Assembly: GCA_963836785.1 (NCBI GenBank)
Contig: CAWIKW010000005.1
Location: forward strand, 558,001 to 622,000
Length of the DNA stretch: 64,000 bases
Direction of reading: 5' to 3'
Origin: DASQPR01 sp963836785
GTDB lineage: Bacteria > Actinomycetota > Actinomycetes > Mycobacteriales > Micromonosporaceae
The notes beneath the pieces are model-generated. The model had not been told where the DNA came from and ran no database searches. It was given only the letters and a program-made list of their open reading frames with translations. The position numbers and the translations under genes were made by a program. Positions within the stretch are counted from its first letter, which is position 1. Every line of letters begins with the position of its first letter. Positions 35,103 to 43,988 of the stretch are shown here, one piece after another.

Positions 35103-35876
35103 ATGGCCCTACCGTTGCTCGTCCGCGCCGCGTTGACCGTGGCGTTTTCGGCCAGCGGCGCAGTGCACCTCTGGCGATGCCTCGCCGGGCCGGCGCGGCG
35201 GCCCGGCAACGGCATCGAAGTGGTCAATGACCTAATTCATTTGCTGATGAGCGTCGAGATGGTCGCGATGGCTTGGCGCGCGCCGCTCCGCGATCGGTGG
35301 GGCGTGCAGCTCACCGTCTTCGCGGTGGCGACCGGCTGGTTTCTGGTGCAGGCCATCGCGCCGCTGCCGGTCGGGTCGGTCGTGTTCGGAGCCGCTGGCA
35401 CATCCGATCTGCGGTGTCGGGCGTGGTCGGCGCGCCACTCGAGCCGTGCGCTCGGCGCCCGTGCGGCCTGCCTTCAGCACGCCATCATCGCAGCGGTAAT
35501 GGTCTGGATGATCGCGGTGATGCCGGCCGCCGACGGCATCGCGGCGGTGCCGTCGGCCGGGTCGGAGACGGTGCGGACCGCGGGACACATGGCGGGCATG
35601 GCAATGTCCTCGGCTTCCGTGGCCGTCGACGGCGCCGCCCGGCCGTATCCGGGTGCATGGCTCAGCGGCTATCTGCTGCTGAGCGCGTCATCGTGGCTGG
35701 TCGTGGCTTTTCGTGCCGGCCGTCGTCGGCGGGCGGCCGCATCACGCCGCGGCCGGCCGGCGTGGGCGACCGGGCTCGTCGCGGTCGGGGCCGTGAGTGG
35801 CGCGATCTCGTACGCCGTGATGGCCGCCGGCATGGGCGCGATCCTCGTCGCAGCCCAGATTCTCGCGGCACCGTGA
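35103..35876 (+). CDS. DUF5134 membrane protein
   Basis: This 257-residue integral membrane protein has about six hydrophobic helices. The first carries a His (SGAVHLWRCL) and the second region DLIHLLMSVEMVAMAW a conserved His/Met pattern, as in DUF5134. A Met/His-rich stretch (RTAGHMAGMAMSSASV) precedes the last helices. Met/His-rich loops suggest metal binding such as copper, but that is inference. It follows DUF899 by 12 bases on the same strand. Confidence 0.8.
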   Translation: MALPLLVRAALTVAFSASGAVHLWRCLAGPARRPGNGIEVVNDLIHLLMSVEMVAMAWRAPLRDRWGVQLTVFAVATGWFLVQAIAPLPVGSVVFGAAGTSDLRCRAWSARHSSRALGARAACLQHAIIAAVMVWMIAVMPAADGIAAVPSAGSETVRTAGHMAGMAMSSASVAVDGAARPYPGAWLSGYLLLSASSWLVVAFRAGRRRRAAASRRGRPAWATGLVAVGAVSGAISYAVMAAGMGAILVAAQILAAP

Positions 35877-36036
35877 CCGTTTCGCTGCGGAGCGCGAACA
35901 ACCCGACGATCCTTGTGAGTGGCCAAACGGTGAGTGGCCGATCGCTATGCGCTCGGCGGGAACCGCGCGCATTTCGAAAATTCTCGAGCGATCGGCACGC
36001 GGACCATGATCCGTGCGCGGACGTGGAGGGGCAACG

Positions 36037-37104
36037 ATGAGAGCACACAACGTCCGTCGTGTGTTGTCCGGGACGGCGGTGGTCACGTTGATGCTGGCGC
36101 TCGCGGCATGTGCCGGCCCGGTGACGCGCGGTCTGGGCGCACCCTCCCCGTCGTCGGCACCGCCGACCGCCCCGCGCGCCGACTCGCTGCAAGCCGACTA
36201 CGTCCAGACCGTCCGTGCGGTGCTGCCCTCGGTCGTGTTGATCCGCACCAGCCGGGATCTCGGCTCCGGCATCGTCTTCAACACGAGCGGCGACATCGTC
36301 ACCAACGACCATGTGGTCGGATCGGCGACGTCGTTTCAGGTGACGCCGTCCGGCACCGCCAGGACATTAAAGGCAACCCTGGTCGGGAGATACCCGCCCG
36401 ACGATCTGGCCGTGATCCGGGTCAGCGATCAGTCTGGGCTGAAGCCGGCTACGTTCGCCGACTCCAGCAACGTCGTGGTCGGTGAGATCGTATTGGCCAT
36501 CGGCAACCCGCTCGGCCTAACCAGCAGTGTTACCAACGGAATCGTGTCGGCGGTGGGGCGTACGGTGTCGGAGCCTTCCGGTCCGGACTCGCCGGGCGCG
36601 ACGCTGCCCGACACGATTCAGACGAGCGCCGCGATCAATCCGGGCAACAGCGGCGGCGCGCTGGTCAACCTCGCCGACCAGGTGATCGGCATCCCGACCC
36701 TGGCCGCCACCGACCAGCAAGGCGGCGGTGCGGCGCCCGGCATCGGGTTCGCGATCTCAAGCAACATCGTCAAGGACATTGCCGGTCAACTCGTCGCGCA
36801 CGGCAAGGTCACCAACTCGCACCGCGCGGCGTTGGGAATCCGGGCCACAACGGTCACCGGATCGGGCGGTCGGCCCGGCGGCGTTGGCATCGTGAGCGTC
36901 GAGCCCGGTGGTCCCGCCGCGGCGGCCGGTTTGACGGCCGGCGAGGTCATCGTCGAGGTGAACGGCACGGCCACCCCGACCGCGAGTGATCTGACCGAGA
37001 TCCTGGCGAACCTGTCGCCCGGGCAGAAGGCAACGGTCACCGTGCTGCAGCCGGATGGATCGACATCGGGCGTATCCGTCACGCTCGGGACGCTTCCCGG
37101 CTGA
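36037..37104 (+). CDS. HtrA/DegP-like trypsin-PDZ serine protease lipoprotein
   Basis: This 355-residue exported protease starts at ATG 36037 with GGAGGGG upstream. The signal peptide ends in the lipobox LALAAC at about residue 24, so it is membrane-anchored outside the cell. The catalytic triad is visible: His in VTNDHVVG, Asp in PPDDLAVIRVS and Ser in NPGNSGGALVN. A single PDZ domain follows (VGIVSVEPGGPAAAAGLTAG), ending near the C-terminus. It probably handles misfolded exported proteins. A 16-bp perfect hairpin after the stop likely ends the transcript. Confidence 0.92.
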   Translation: MRAHNVRRVLSGTAVVTLMLALAACAGPVTRGLGAPSPSSAPPTAPRADSLQADYVQTVRAVLPSVVLIRTSRDLGSGIVFNTSGDIVTNDHVVGSATSFQVTPSGTARTLKATLVGRYPPDDLAVIRVSDQSGLKPATFADSSNVVVGEIVLAIGNPLGLTSSVTNGIVSAVGRTVSEPSGPDSPGATLPDTIQTSAAINPGNSGGALVNLADQVIGIPTLAATDQQGGGAAPGIGFAISSNIVKDIAGQLVAHGKVTNSHRAALGIRATTVTGSGGRPGGVGIVSVEPGGPAAAAGLTAGEVIVEVNGTATPTASDLTEILANLSPGQKATVTVLQPDGSTSGVSVTLGTLPG

Positions 37105-37408
37105 CCGCGGCACGACAACGCCAGCGAGGATCTCTTCGCTAGAGCTGGTCGTCCCACGATCGAAGCCCTTGACCAGAATTCGCTGGTCAAGGGCTTCGTG
37201 GTGCTGGCCCTGACACCGATAGCATCGAGACCGCGGATCAGCACAAACACTCCCGGCCAACACGTCCGATCGCCCGCCGTACCGCGCGGCGTACGAAAAA
37301 TCCTCGAAGAAGATCTCAGCGAAGCGCGTCGGATCGAGGCAGCGGCGTTCGTAGCAGGGTTGAGAGGCGGCCCGAGGGGCTGCCACACGACCACAGGAGA
37401 TGATTCCG
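37105..37408 (+). other. 304-base gap with hairpin and ECF-module leader
   Basis: Apart from the strong hairpin at 37161-37198, no gene is convincing. The region just before the YCII gene should hold the promoter read by its partner ECF sigma factor. CGTCGG near 37328 and CGTTCG near 37345 are possible elements, but I cannot assign them firmly. Confidence 0.4.
37161..37198 (+). terminator. Perfect 16-bp hairpin after the HtrA-like gene
   Basis: CGAAGCCCTTGACCAG (37161-37176) and CTGGTCAAGGGCTTCG (37183-37198) form an unbroken 16-bp stem with a six-base loop, 57 bases past the protease stop. No T-run follows, as is common for actinobacterial terminators. Confidence 0.7.
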
Positions 37409-37741
37409 ATGGCGCAGTATCTGATGTCCGTGCTCGACGAAACGGCCGGCCTTGCCACCGCGGAGGAGATGGCCGCGATCGACGTCTACAACGAGCAGCT
37501 CAAGGCCGACGGCCACTGGGTGTTCGCCGGGGGCCTCGCGTCGCCCAGCACGGCCACCGTCGTCGACGGCAGGGACGGGGAGCCGGTGTTCACCGACGGG
37601 CCGTACCTGGAGTCCAAGGAGCACATCGTCGGCTTCTGGATCATCGAGGCACCCCACTTCGACGTGGCGCTGCGGCTCGCCGGCCTGGGGTCGAAGAACT
37701 GTAACCGGAGGATCGAGCTCCGGCCGATCCTGGGCGAATGA
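37409..37741 (+). CDS. YCII-related (DGPF) protein, partner of ECF42 sigma factor
   Basis: This 110-residue YCII/DGPF-domain protein carries the VFTDGPYLESKEHIVGFWIIEA motif, which includes the Asp-Gly-Pro core of the family. Members have a ferredoxin-like fold, and genes of this kind are the usual targets of ECF42 sigma factors. ATG 37409 is favoured: AGGAG lies ten bases upstream, and MAQYLMSV fits the family start. The stop overlaps the sigma factor start (ATGA), so the pair is co-translated. Confidence 0.88.
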   Translation: MAQYLMSVLDETAGLATAEEMAAIDVYNEQLKADGHWVFAGGLASPSTATVVDGRDGEPVFTDGPYLESKEHIVGFWIIEAPHFDVALRLAGLGSKNCNRRIELRPILGE

Positions 37742-38958
37742 TCGATGTCGGCGAGGTGATCACCCGGGTCCACCGCGAGGAGTGGGCCCGGGTCGTCGCG
37801 ACCCTGGCCAGGCGCCTCGGGGACCTTGACATCGCCGAGGAGATGGCCGCCGAAGCGTTCGCGATCGCCGTCGAACGCTGGCCGGTCGACGGCGTCCCGC
37901 CGAATCCCGGCGCATGGCTCACCACCACCGCCTACCGCAAGGCCATCGATCAGCTCCGGCGCGAGGTCAAGCGCGAGGAAAAGCACAGGGAGGCGCTGAT
38001 GCTGTTCGACAGCCCCGAGCCGCTCGGCACCATCGACGACGATCGGCTCCGCCTCGTGTTTACCTGCTGCCACCCCGCTCTCGCCATGGAGGCGCGGATT
38101 GCGCTGACCCTGCGGATGGTCGGCGGGCTCACCGTGCCCGAGATCGCCCGCGCTTTCCTGGTCGAGGAGACCGCTATGGGCCGGCGGATCACCCGCGCGA
38201 AGGTGAAGATCAAGGCGGCGAAGATCCCCTATGGCGTGCCGTTACGTGAGGACCTCCCGGCCCGGGTCACTGGGGTCCTCGCCGTCCTCTACCTGATCTT
38301 CAATGAGGGCTACCTAGCGTCGGACCCCGAGAAGGAGCCGGTCCGCAGCGACCTGACCGCCGAGGCGATCCGGCTGACCCGGCTGGTCCGCGCGCTTTTG
38401 CCGGCGGACGGCGAGGCCGCCGGACTCCTGGCGCTGATGCTCCTGACCGAGGCCCGCCGGGCCGCGCGGGTGTCGGCGAGCGGTGAGCTCGTCGCCCTCG
38501 ATGAGCAGGACCGCGGCGCCTGGGATCGCGAGCTGATCGCCGAGGGTCACGACCTGGTCCGCGCACGCCTCGCCGCCGGCCAGGCGCCGGGGCGCTACCA
38601 GATCCTCGCCGCGATCAACGCCGTCCACACCGACGTCCGCGACATCCGTGACACCGACTGGTCGCAGGTCGTCGCGCTCTACGACCAGCTGGTCCGCCTC
38701 GACCCCTCGCCGATCGTGCGGCTCAACCGGGCGATCGCGGTCGCCGAGCTCGACGGCCCCGAGGTGGCGCTGGCGGAGGTCGACGGTCTGCCGCTGGAGG
38801 GCTACCACGCCTTCCACGCCACCCGCGCCGACCTGCTACGCCGGCTGGGCCGGAGCGAGGAGTCGCGCGCGGCGTACGACCGAGCCATCGGGCTGGCCGG
38901 CAACACCGCCGAAACGGCGTACCTCATCCGTCGCCGCGACCAGCTGGCCGGCCCGTGA
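37738..38958 (+). CDS. ECF42-type RNA polymerase sigma factor
   Basis: This 406-residue sigma factor has sigma-2 (VIARVHREEWARVVATLARRLGD region), NPGAWLTTTAYRKAIDQLRR, and sigma-4 (LTLRMVGGLTVPEIARAFLV, then EETAMGRRITRAKVKIKAA). A ~200-residue C-terminal extension with TPR-like helices (YQILAAINAVHTD, RLNRAIAVAELDGPEVALAE) is the mark of ECF42. No anti-sigma gene is adjacent, as usual for this group; the extension itself regulates activity in known members. It overlaps the YCII gene by four bases. Confidence 0.93.
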   Translation: MIDVGEVITRVHREEWARVVATLARRLGDLDIAEEMAAEAFAIAVERWPVDGVPPNPGAWLTTTAYRKAIDQLRREVKREEKHREALMLFDSPEPLGTIDDDRLRLVFTCCHPALAMEARIALTLRMVGGLTVPEIARAFLVEETAMGRRITRAKVKIKAAKIPYGVPLREDLPARVTGVLAVLYLIFNEGYLASDPEKEPVRSDLTAEAIRLTRLVRALLPADGEAAGLLALMLLTEARRAARVSASGELVALDEQDRGAWDRELIAEGHDLVRARLAAGQAPGRYQILAAINAVHTDVRDIRDTDWSQVVALYDQLVRLDPSPIVRLNRAIAVAELDGPEVALAEVDGLPLEGYHAFHATRADLLRRLGRSEESRAAYDRAIGLAGNTAETAYLIRRRDQLAGP

Positions 38959-39143
38959 AGCGCAACAGGGCGGGTCGCCGCTTCAGCCAGCAGCACTCGT
39001 CGTCCTCTTCCCGCGCCGCAGGAGCGCGACGGGTGACGCTGGTTTTGCTGGCGAGAGCTGAACCGTAGCTGCTCGTCGGTGTCGCGTCTCCGATAAGTCG
39101 GCCCGGCCTCACTGATTCCGGCCCATTCGCTGGCGGGTCTCAA

Positions 39144-39725
39144 CTAGGGCGGCCCGCTGTGGTCGGAGCGGGTCGCCAGCGAAAGCACGCAGGGATGCAG
39201 CAGCCGGATGACCTGCGCCGGGTCGGCGGTGGCGAGCTCGTCGGACTTGATCAGGTGCCGGGAAACCATCACGCCGAGGATGATGGCGCCGATGATCGCG
39301 GCTCGCAGGTCCGCGTCGTCGGCGGGAATGGCCTGGGCGATCTGCGACTGGTAGCGGGCCGTGGCGGCACCGACGGCACTGGCGGCCTCAGGGTTGGTCA
39401 GCATCGAACGCAAGATGCTCAGCGACGCGACCGGTTCGCTAGCCAGCCGACTGGCGAGTGTGGCGAGGATCTGCTCAGTCGCTTCGCCGGGCGCTCCGCT
39501 GACCTCGGGGACCGGGGCGGCGTCGATCACTCGCCGGAATAGCGCTTGCTTGGACCCGAAATAGTGCATGACCAGGCCCGCGTCCACTCCTGCGGCCGAG
39601 GCCACGTCCCGGATCGTGGTCCGCTCGTACCCGTCGGCGACAAAGATCCGAGCGGCGGCGTCGAGGATGCGCGCTTCGGTGCGGCGGCGCTGTTCGGATC
39701 GTGAACTGGGCCGGGGAGTGGTCAT
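39144..39725 (-). CDS. TetR-family transcriptional repressor
   Basis: This 193-residue regulator has an N-terminal TetR helix-turn-helix (RILDAAARIFVADGYERTTI, RDVASAAGVDAGLVMHYFGS) and a ligand-binding domain with IGAIILGVMVSRHLIKSDEL near the end, as in the TetR group with a C-terminal domain for broad ligands. The start is ATG 39725. It is divergent from the SnoaL-like gene, and the gap carries repeated elements that look like its operators. Confidence 0.9.
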   Translation of the reverse strand: MTTPRPSSRSEQRRRTEARILDAAARIFVADGYERTTIRDVASAAGVDAGLVMHYFGSKQALFRRVIDAAPVPEVSGAPGEATEQILATLASRLASEPVASLSILRSMLTNPEAASAVGAATARYQSQIAQAIPADDADLRAAIIGAIILGVMVSRHLIKSDELATADPAQVIRLLHPCVLSLATRSDHSGPP

Positions 39726-39727
39726 TG

Positions 39728-39795
39728 TTTCATTCTACGGGCGTTGACCGGATGCCTATTTCATTCTACGCTTGTTCAATCAACGTCTGTTGAAC
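39728..39795. promoter_or_regulatory. TetR operator region with direct and inverted repeats
   Basis: TTTCATTCTACG occurs at 39728-39739 and 39759-39770, 31 bases apart or about three helical turns. Next to it GTTCAA (39774-39779) and TTGAAC (39790-39795) form an inverted pair. The block fills the gap between the TetR and SnoaL-like genes and is the probable repressor site. Confidence 0.6.
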
Positions 39796-39822
39796 GAACC
39801 GCCCGAGTGAAGGGAAGGCCGC

Positions 39823-40248
39823 ATGCCAACTGCCACGCCCGCCGACGTCCTGGCCCGGCGCCGCCAGCTGATCATGGACGGCGATGGCGACGGCTTCGCC
39901 GACCTGTTCGCGTGCGATGCGGTGATCGAGGCGCCCTTTACGGGGCCGCCGGGCACGCCCGTGCGCCTGGAGGGCCGGGAGGCGATCCGCGAGTACGCAC
40001 GGCACGTCATGGCGTCGCCGCTACGGCTGGAGGACCTGGACGTGGTGGAGCTTTACCAGACCCAGGACCCGGAGGTGGTGATCGTGGAGATGCGGACGAA
40101 GGGGACCGTGACCACGACGGGCCGGTCGTTCACGGCAACGTCCATCCAGGTCCTCCGGATCCGGGAAGGTCATATTGTGCTCTTCCGCGACTTCGCCGAT
40201 CCCCGGGTCCTGGAAGAAGTGATCGGGGAACCGCGTCCCGGAAGCTGA
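39823..40248 (+). CDS. SnoaL-like / nuclear transport factor 2-fold protein
   Basis: This 141-residue protein of the NTF2-like fold has TPADVLARRRQLIMDGDGDG, then FADLFACDAVIEAPF, then FTATSIQVLRIREGHIVLFRDFADP, the pattern of SnoaL-like domains. Such proteins act as small cyclases, isomerases or binding modules. ATG 39823 follows GGGAAGG. It is divergent from a TetR repressor and likely its target. The ligand is unknown. Confidence 0.85.
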   Translation: MPTATPADVLARRRQLIMDGDGDGFADLFACDAVIEAPFTGPPGTPVRLEGREAIREYARHVMASPLRLEDLDVVELYQTQDPEVVIVEMRTKGTVTTTGRSFTATSIQVLRIREGHIVLFRDFADPRVLEEVIGEPRPGS

Positions 40249-40287
40249 CATGGATCCCGTTGCGAGGCATGATCCCCGACTTCCGGG

Positions 40288-40362
40288 TGGTGCCCCCGGC
40301 AGGATTCGAACCTGCGCCACCGCCTCCGGAGGGCGGTGCTCTATCCCCTGAGCTACGGGGGC
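40288..40362 (-). tRNA. tRNA-Arg (anticodon CCG)
   Basis: On the minus strand the acceptor GCCCCCG (40362-40356) pairs with CGGGGGC (40298-40292). The anticodon stem CCGCC/GGCGG encloses the loop CTCCGGA, giving anticodon CCG for codon CGG. The T-loop GGTTCGAATCC is normal and CCA is encoded (40290-40288). The body is 72 bases without CCA. Confidence 0.95.
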
Positions 40363-40470
40363 TCAGCGACATCGAACTGTAGCAGAACGGCGGCGTCGAA
40401 CACGCCGCGAGGCATGCGGGGCGAGATCCGAGCGGCCCGGGGCGCACGCGCTCCGGGACGGCGATCGGCG

Positions 40471-41085
40471 TCAGCTCGACAGCGGCTCCGCGCCGAGCGT
40501 CTTCAACTCCTGCTGCAGGACGGTGACCTCACCCTGCTGGCCGCTCAGCATGGTCTCGGCCAGCGCTCGGACGGTCGAGTTATTCGTCTCCTGAAGGATG
40601 CCTTCGACCATGTGGATGCCGCCGATGTGGTGGCGCAACATCAGCTGGCAGAACAGGACATCGGATGCCTTACCTCGCGCGGCCGACAGCTCGTTCAACT
40701 GGTCGACCGTGGCCATACCGGGCATGAGGCCGTTGACCAGCTCGGAACTGCCGTCCGGCATCCAGGCCATCGGCGGACGGGAGCCCGTGGGCAGCAATTT
40801 CCAGTCCTGCAGCCAGACCGACATCATGCCGATCTGCGCCTGCTGGGTCGTGGCGATGTCCTCCGCGAGCTGGCGGACTCCCGGGTCGCTGCCGTTCTGC
40901 ACCTCGAGCATGGCCATGGCCACGGCCTGGCCATGGTGCGTCGACATGTCCCGCGCGAACCCGGCCTCCGGGGAGTTGTCGCCCGGTGCCCGCAGGCTCG
41001 GCGTGAGGATGCCGCCGACAAATCCGACGACCAGCAACGCCAGTGCGGCGAGGATGCCGACGATCCAGCGGGTCCTGCCGCTCAT
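40471..41085 (-). CDS. DUF305 membrane-anchored protein
   Basis: This protein of about 204 residues has one N-terminal membrane helix (WIVGILAALALLVVGFVGGI) and an external DUF305 domain. The domain is a Met/His-rich four-helix bundle: FARDMSTHHGQAVAMAMLEV, LMLRHHIGGIHMVEGIL and MLSGQQGEV. The His/Met pattern suggests metal binding, often linked to copper handling, but this is not proven. ATG 41085 is chosen; GTG 41121 would add 12 residues. It follows the DUF3105 gene by about 118 bases on the same strand, a pairing common in actinomycetes. Confidence 0.88.
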   Translation of the reverse strand: MSGRTRWIVGILAALALLVVGFVGGILTPSLRAPGDNSPEAGFARDMSTHHGQAVAMAMLEVQNGSDPGVRQLAEDIATTQQAQIGMMSVWLQDWKLLPTGSRPPMAWMPDGSSELVNGLMPGMATVDQLNELSAARGKASDVLFCQLMLRHHIGGIHMVEGILQETNNSTVRALAETMLSGQQGEVTVLQQELKTLGAEPLSS

Positions 41086-41203
41086 GCCGGCCAACCTTCC
41101 GCTCGCCTGTTTCCACACCACAAACCACGCCGTGGGCTGGCGGGCGGGCTCACTCGCCCGCCGCGTCCATCAGGACCGATCCACGGGTACGTGGAACCAA
41201 GGC

Positions 41204-42214
41204 TCACTGCGACGCGCTCGGAGCCGGTGCGGCCGCGGATGGTGCGGGCTCGCCGCCGAGGTTGTGCGGGGAGGTGCCGGTCGCCGTGACGTACGTGCCC
41301 GACGAACAGGCGACTCCGGGTTCCAGCGTCGCATTGACTCGAAGGTCCTGAATGAACTGCTTGATGCGTCCATCGGTCGGGCTGTTCAGACGGAGCTGGA
41401 ATCCCCAGGCCTGCAATGAGATCGCGGTCGGCATGTTCGGGTACGGACTCATGAGCGTGAAGTCCTGACCCTTGACGTACGTCGACGCGAGCGTCTGGAC
41501 CTGGGCCGCGGATAGCTTGGCCGGGTCGTACGTGATCCAGACCGCACCGTGTTCGAGGCTGTGCACCGCGTTTTCATTGGCGATCGGCGCGTCGTACACG
41601 TCGCCGAGGCAACGCTGCCAGTTCGGGTTGTGGTTGCCGTAGTCGGGCGGGCTTGTCGCGTATTTCACCGGGCCGGTGACGTGGTTGCGGTTCGCGGCGT
41701 CGACGATCGACGGGTCCTTCTTGCGGTAGTCGACGACGCCGGAGATCTTGTCGGCCTTCTGCTGGAACGTCTGTCCATTCTTCTGGATGGCGTAGACGCC
41801 GTAGCCGACGATCGCGATGAAGACCACGACAGCCGTGGTGACGAGGGAGATCGCTGTCCAGTTGCGCGATTTGGCCACCACCACGGGAGCCGGCCGGCGG
41901 CCACCGCGGCCACCCGACGGTCCTCCGGGACCACCGCCCGGTCGCCGTGGGCCACCTCCGCCGGCCGCCTTGCGGGCGCCGGGCGTGGCCTTGGCGCCGG
42001 TCGACTTCGCACCGGCGGACTTGGCCCCGGCCGCCTTCGCCCCGGCCGACTTGGCCGCACCCGCGCCCGTACCCGCGGATTTTGATGTGCCCGTGGGTTT
42101 CGAAGCGGCGTCGTCGTCGGCGGGCGGTTTTCCGGCTCCGGCGACGGCGTTGCGCTTGATGCGGACTACGCCCGAATCGCTGTTGTTGCCGCCCTGCGGG
42201 GTGGTCATGCTCAC
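41204..42214 (-). CDS. DUF3105 membrane-anchored protein with Lys/Ala-rich N-terminus
   Basis: This 336-residue protein has three parts. Residues 1-115 are low-complexity, with repeated (A/S)GAK units and a Gly/Pro/Arg stretch. One membrane helix follows (ISLVTTAVVVFIAIVGYGVYA). The external DUF3105 domain holds DYGNHNPNWQRCLGDVYDAP, ENAVHSLEHGAVWITYDP and VACSSGTYV. His and Cys residues in these motifs suggest a metal or redox role. GTG 42214 has AGAGG five bases upstream; ATG 42208 is an alternative. It is divergent from argS and upstream of DUF305. Confidence 0.88.
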   Translation of the reverse strand: MSMTTPQGGNNSDSGVVRIKRNAVAGAGKPPADDDAASKPTGTSKSAGTGAGAAKSAGAKAAGAKSAGAKSTGAKATPGARKAAGGGGPRRPGGGPGGPSGGRGGRRPAPVVVAKSRNWTAISLVTTAVVVFIAIVGYGVYAIQKNGQTFQQKADKISGVVDYRKKDPSIVDAANRNHVTGPVKYATSPPDYGNHNPNWQRCLGDVYDAPIANENAVHSLEHGAVWITYDPAKLSAAQVQTLASTYVKGQDFTLMSPYPNMPTAISLQAWGFQLRLNSPTDGRIKQFIQDLRVNATLEPGVACSSGTYVTATGTSPHNLGGEPAPSAAAPAPSASQ

Positions 42215-42326
42215 TGGGGCCTCTTGGTCGAAGTGGGATGGCGGGTGGGGGAAGGGCGCGTCCGCATCGTGATAATCACGCCGGTCGCCGTCAGGTGCGC
42301 GAGTCTACCCTCGATAGCATGGATCG

Positions 42327-43988
42327 GTGACTCCCGCCAACCTCGCCGAGACCATCCTGGCCGCGGCCCGCGCCGTGCTCATCGAGCGCGGCCTCGACCC
42401 TTCCGCGTTGCCCGAATCGACCGCGGTCGAGCGTCCGCGCAGCCCGGAGCACGGCGATTACGCGTCGACGCTGGCGCTGTCGGTGGCGAAGAAGGTCGGC
42501 CTCGCGCCGCGTGATCTTGCTCAGGCGATCGCCGACCGGCTCACGGCAATCGCCGGAATCAAGGGTGTCGAGATCGCCGGACCGGGCTTCCTCAACATCC
42601 GCCTGGACGCGTCGGCGACCGGTGAGGTAGCGCGTCTGGTCGTGAGCCAGAGCGACTCGTACGGCGACAGCGACGTGCTGTCCGGGCAGAAGATCAACTT
42701 GGAGTTCGTCTCGGCCAACCCGACCGGCCCCCTGCACATCGGGCACGTCCGGTGGGCCGCCGTGGGCGATGCCCTGGCGCGTGTCCTGCGGGCCGCCGGC
42801 GCGGACGTCGGGACCGAGTACTACTTCAACGACGCGGGCGGCCAGATCGACCGCTTTGCCGAGTCGCTGTACGCGGCCGCGGCCGGGCAGCCGGTTCCGG
42901 ACAACGGGTACAGCGGCGGTTACATCGACGACATCGCCGCCCAGGTGCTCACGAAGGCACCGGACATCCTGTCACTGCCGGCCGACGAAGCCACGAAGTT
43001 CTTCCGGGTCGAGGGCATCGCGCTGATGTTCGACGAGATCAAGGCGTCGCTGGCCGCGTTCGGTGTGCACTTCGACACGTTCTTCAACGAGAAGTCCCTG
43101 CACGACCGCGGTGAGCTCGACCTCGCGCTGCAACGGTTGACCGCCGGCGGACACGTGTTCGAGAAGGACGGTGCCACCTGGCTGCGTACGACCGACTTCG
43201 GCGACGACCGGGACCGGGTCGTCCGGCGCTCCGGCGCCGGCGTCTGGACGTACTTCGCCGCCGACTGCGCCTACTACCTCGACAAGCGCAGCCGCGGCTT
43301 TGACAAGGTCGTCATCATGCTCGGCGCCGACCACCACGGCTACATCGGCCGGATGCGCGCGATGTCGGCCTGCTTCGGTGACGATCCGGACGCGAACCTG
43401 GAAATCCTCATCGGCCAGCTCGTCAATCTGTACAAGGACGGGCAACCGCTGCGGATGTCCAAGCGCGCTGGCACGGTCGTCACGCTGGAGGATTTCGTCG
43501 ACGCGATCGGCGTGGACGCCGCGCGGTACGCGCTGGCGCGTTACTCCGTCGACTCGCCCATCGACCTCGATCTCGACGTGTGGACCCGGCGCAGCAACGA
43601 CAACCCGGTCTTCTACGTGCAATACGCGCACGCCCGCATTGCGAGCCTGCTGCGCAACGCGGCCGACCTCGGGGCGACGCGGGGGGACGACTTCGATCCG
43701 TCGCTGCTCTCGCACGATCGCGAGGCCGATCTGCTCAAGGCGCTCGCCGAATATCCGCAGATTGTGGCGACCGCGGCCGAGCTGCGCGAGCCACACCGGG
43801 TGGCGCGCTATCTAGAGGATCTGGCCGGCGCCTGGCATCGCTTCTATGACGCCGCTCGCGTGCTGCCGCAGGGCGATGAGCCGGTCACCGAACTCACCCG
43901 CGCCCGCCTGTGGCTCGTCGAGGCGGCCCGGATCGTATTCGTCAACGGCCTTCGTCTGCTCGGTGTATCCGCCCCGGAGCGCATGTGA
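42327..43988 (+). CDS. argS: Arginyl-tRNA synthetase
   Basis: This 553-residue class I synthetase charges tRNA-Arg. The HIGH signature appears as NPTGPLHIGHVRWAAVGDAL and the KMSK loop as PLRMSKRAGTVVTLEDFVDA. The N-terminal Add-1 domain starts at once, and the anticodon-binding DALR helices end the protein (RLLGVSAPERM). It starts at GTG 42327. A TACCCT -10-like box lies about 20 bases upstream, so the leader is short. The stop overlaps the lysA start. Confidence 0.97.
   Translation: MTPANLAETILAAARAVLIERGLDPSALPESTAVERPRSPEHGDYASTLALSVAKKVGLAPRDLAQAIADRLTAIAGIKGVEIAGPGFLNIRLDASATGEVARLVVSQSDSYGDSDVLSGQKINLEFVSANPTGPLHIGHVRWAAVGDALARVLRAAGADVGTEYYFNDAGGQIDRFAESLYAAAAGQPVPDNGYSGGYIDDIAAQVLTKAPDILSLPADEATKFFRVEGIALMFDEIKASLAAFGVHFDTFFNEKSLHDRGELDLALQRLTAGGHVFEKDGATWLRTTDFGDDRDRVVRRSGAGVWTYFAADCAYYLDKRSRGFDKVVIMLGADHHGYIGRMRAMSACFGDDPDANLEILIGQLVNLYKDGQPLRMSKRAGTVVTLEDFVDAIGVDAARYALARYSVDSPIDLDLDVWTRRSNDNPVFYVQYAHARIASLLRNAADLGATRGDDFDPSLLSHDREADLLKALAEYPQIVATAAELREPHRVARYLEDLAGAWHRFYDAARVLPQGDEPVTELTRARLWLVEAARIVFVNGLRLLGVSAPERM

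Noticed and set aside
40288..40362. tRNA-Arg as an integration site with att repeats
   Set aside because: I found no second copy of the tRNA 3' end within the window and no integrase gene.
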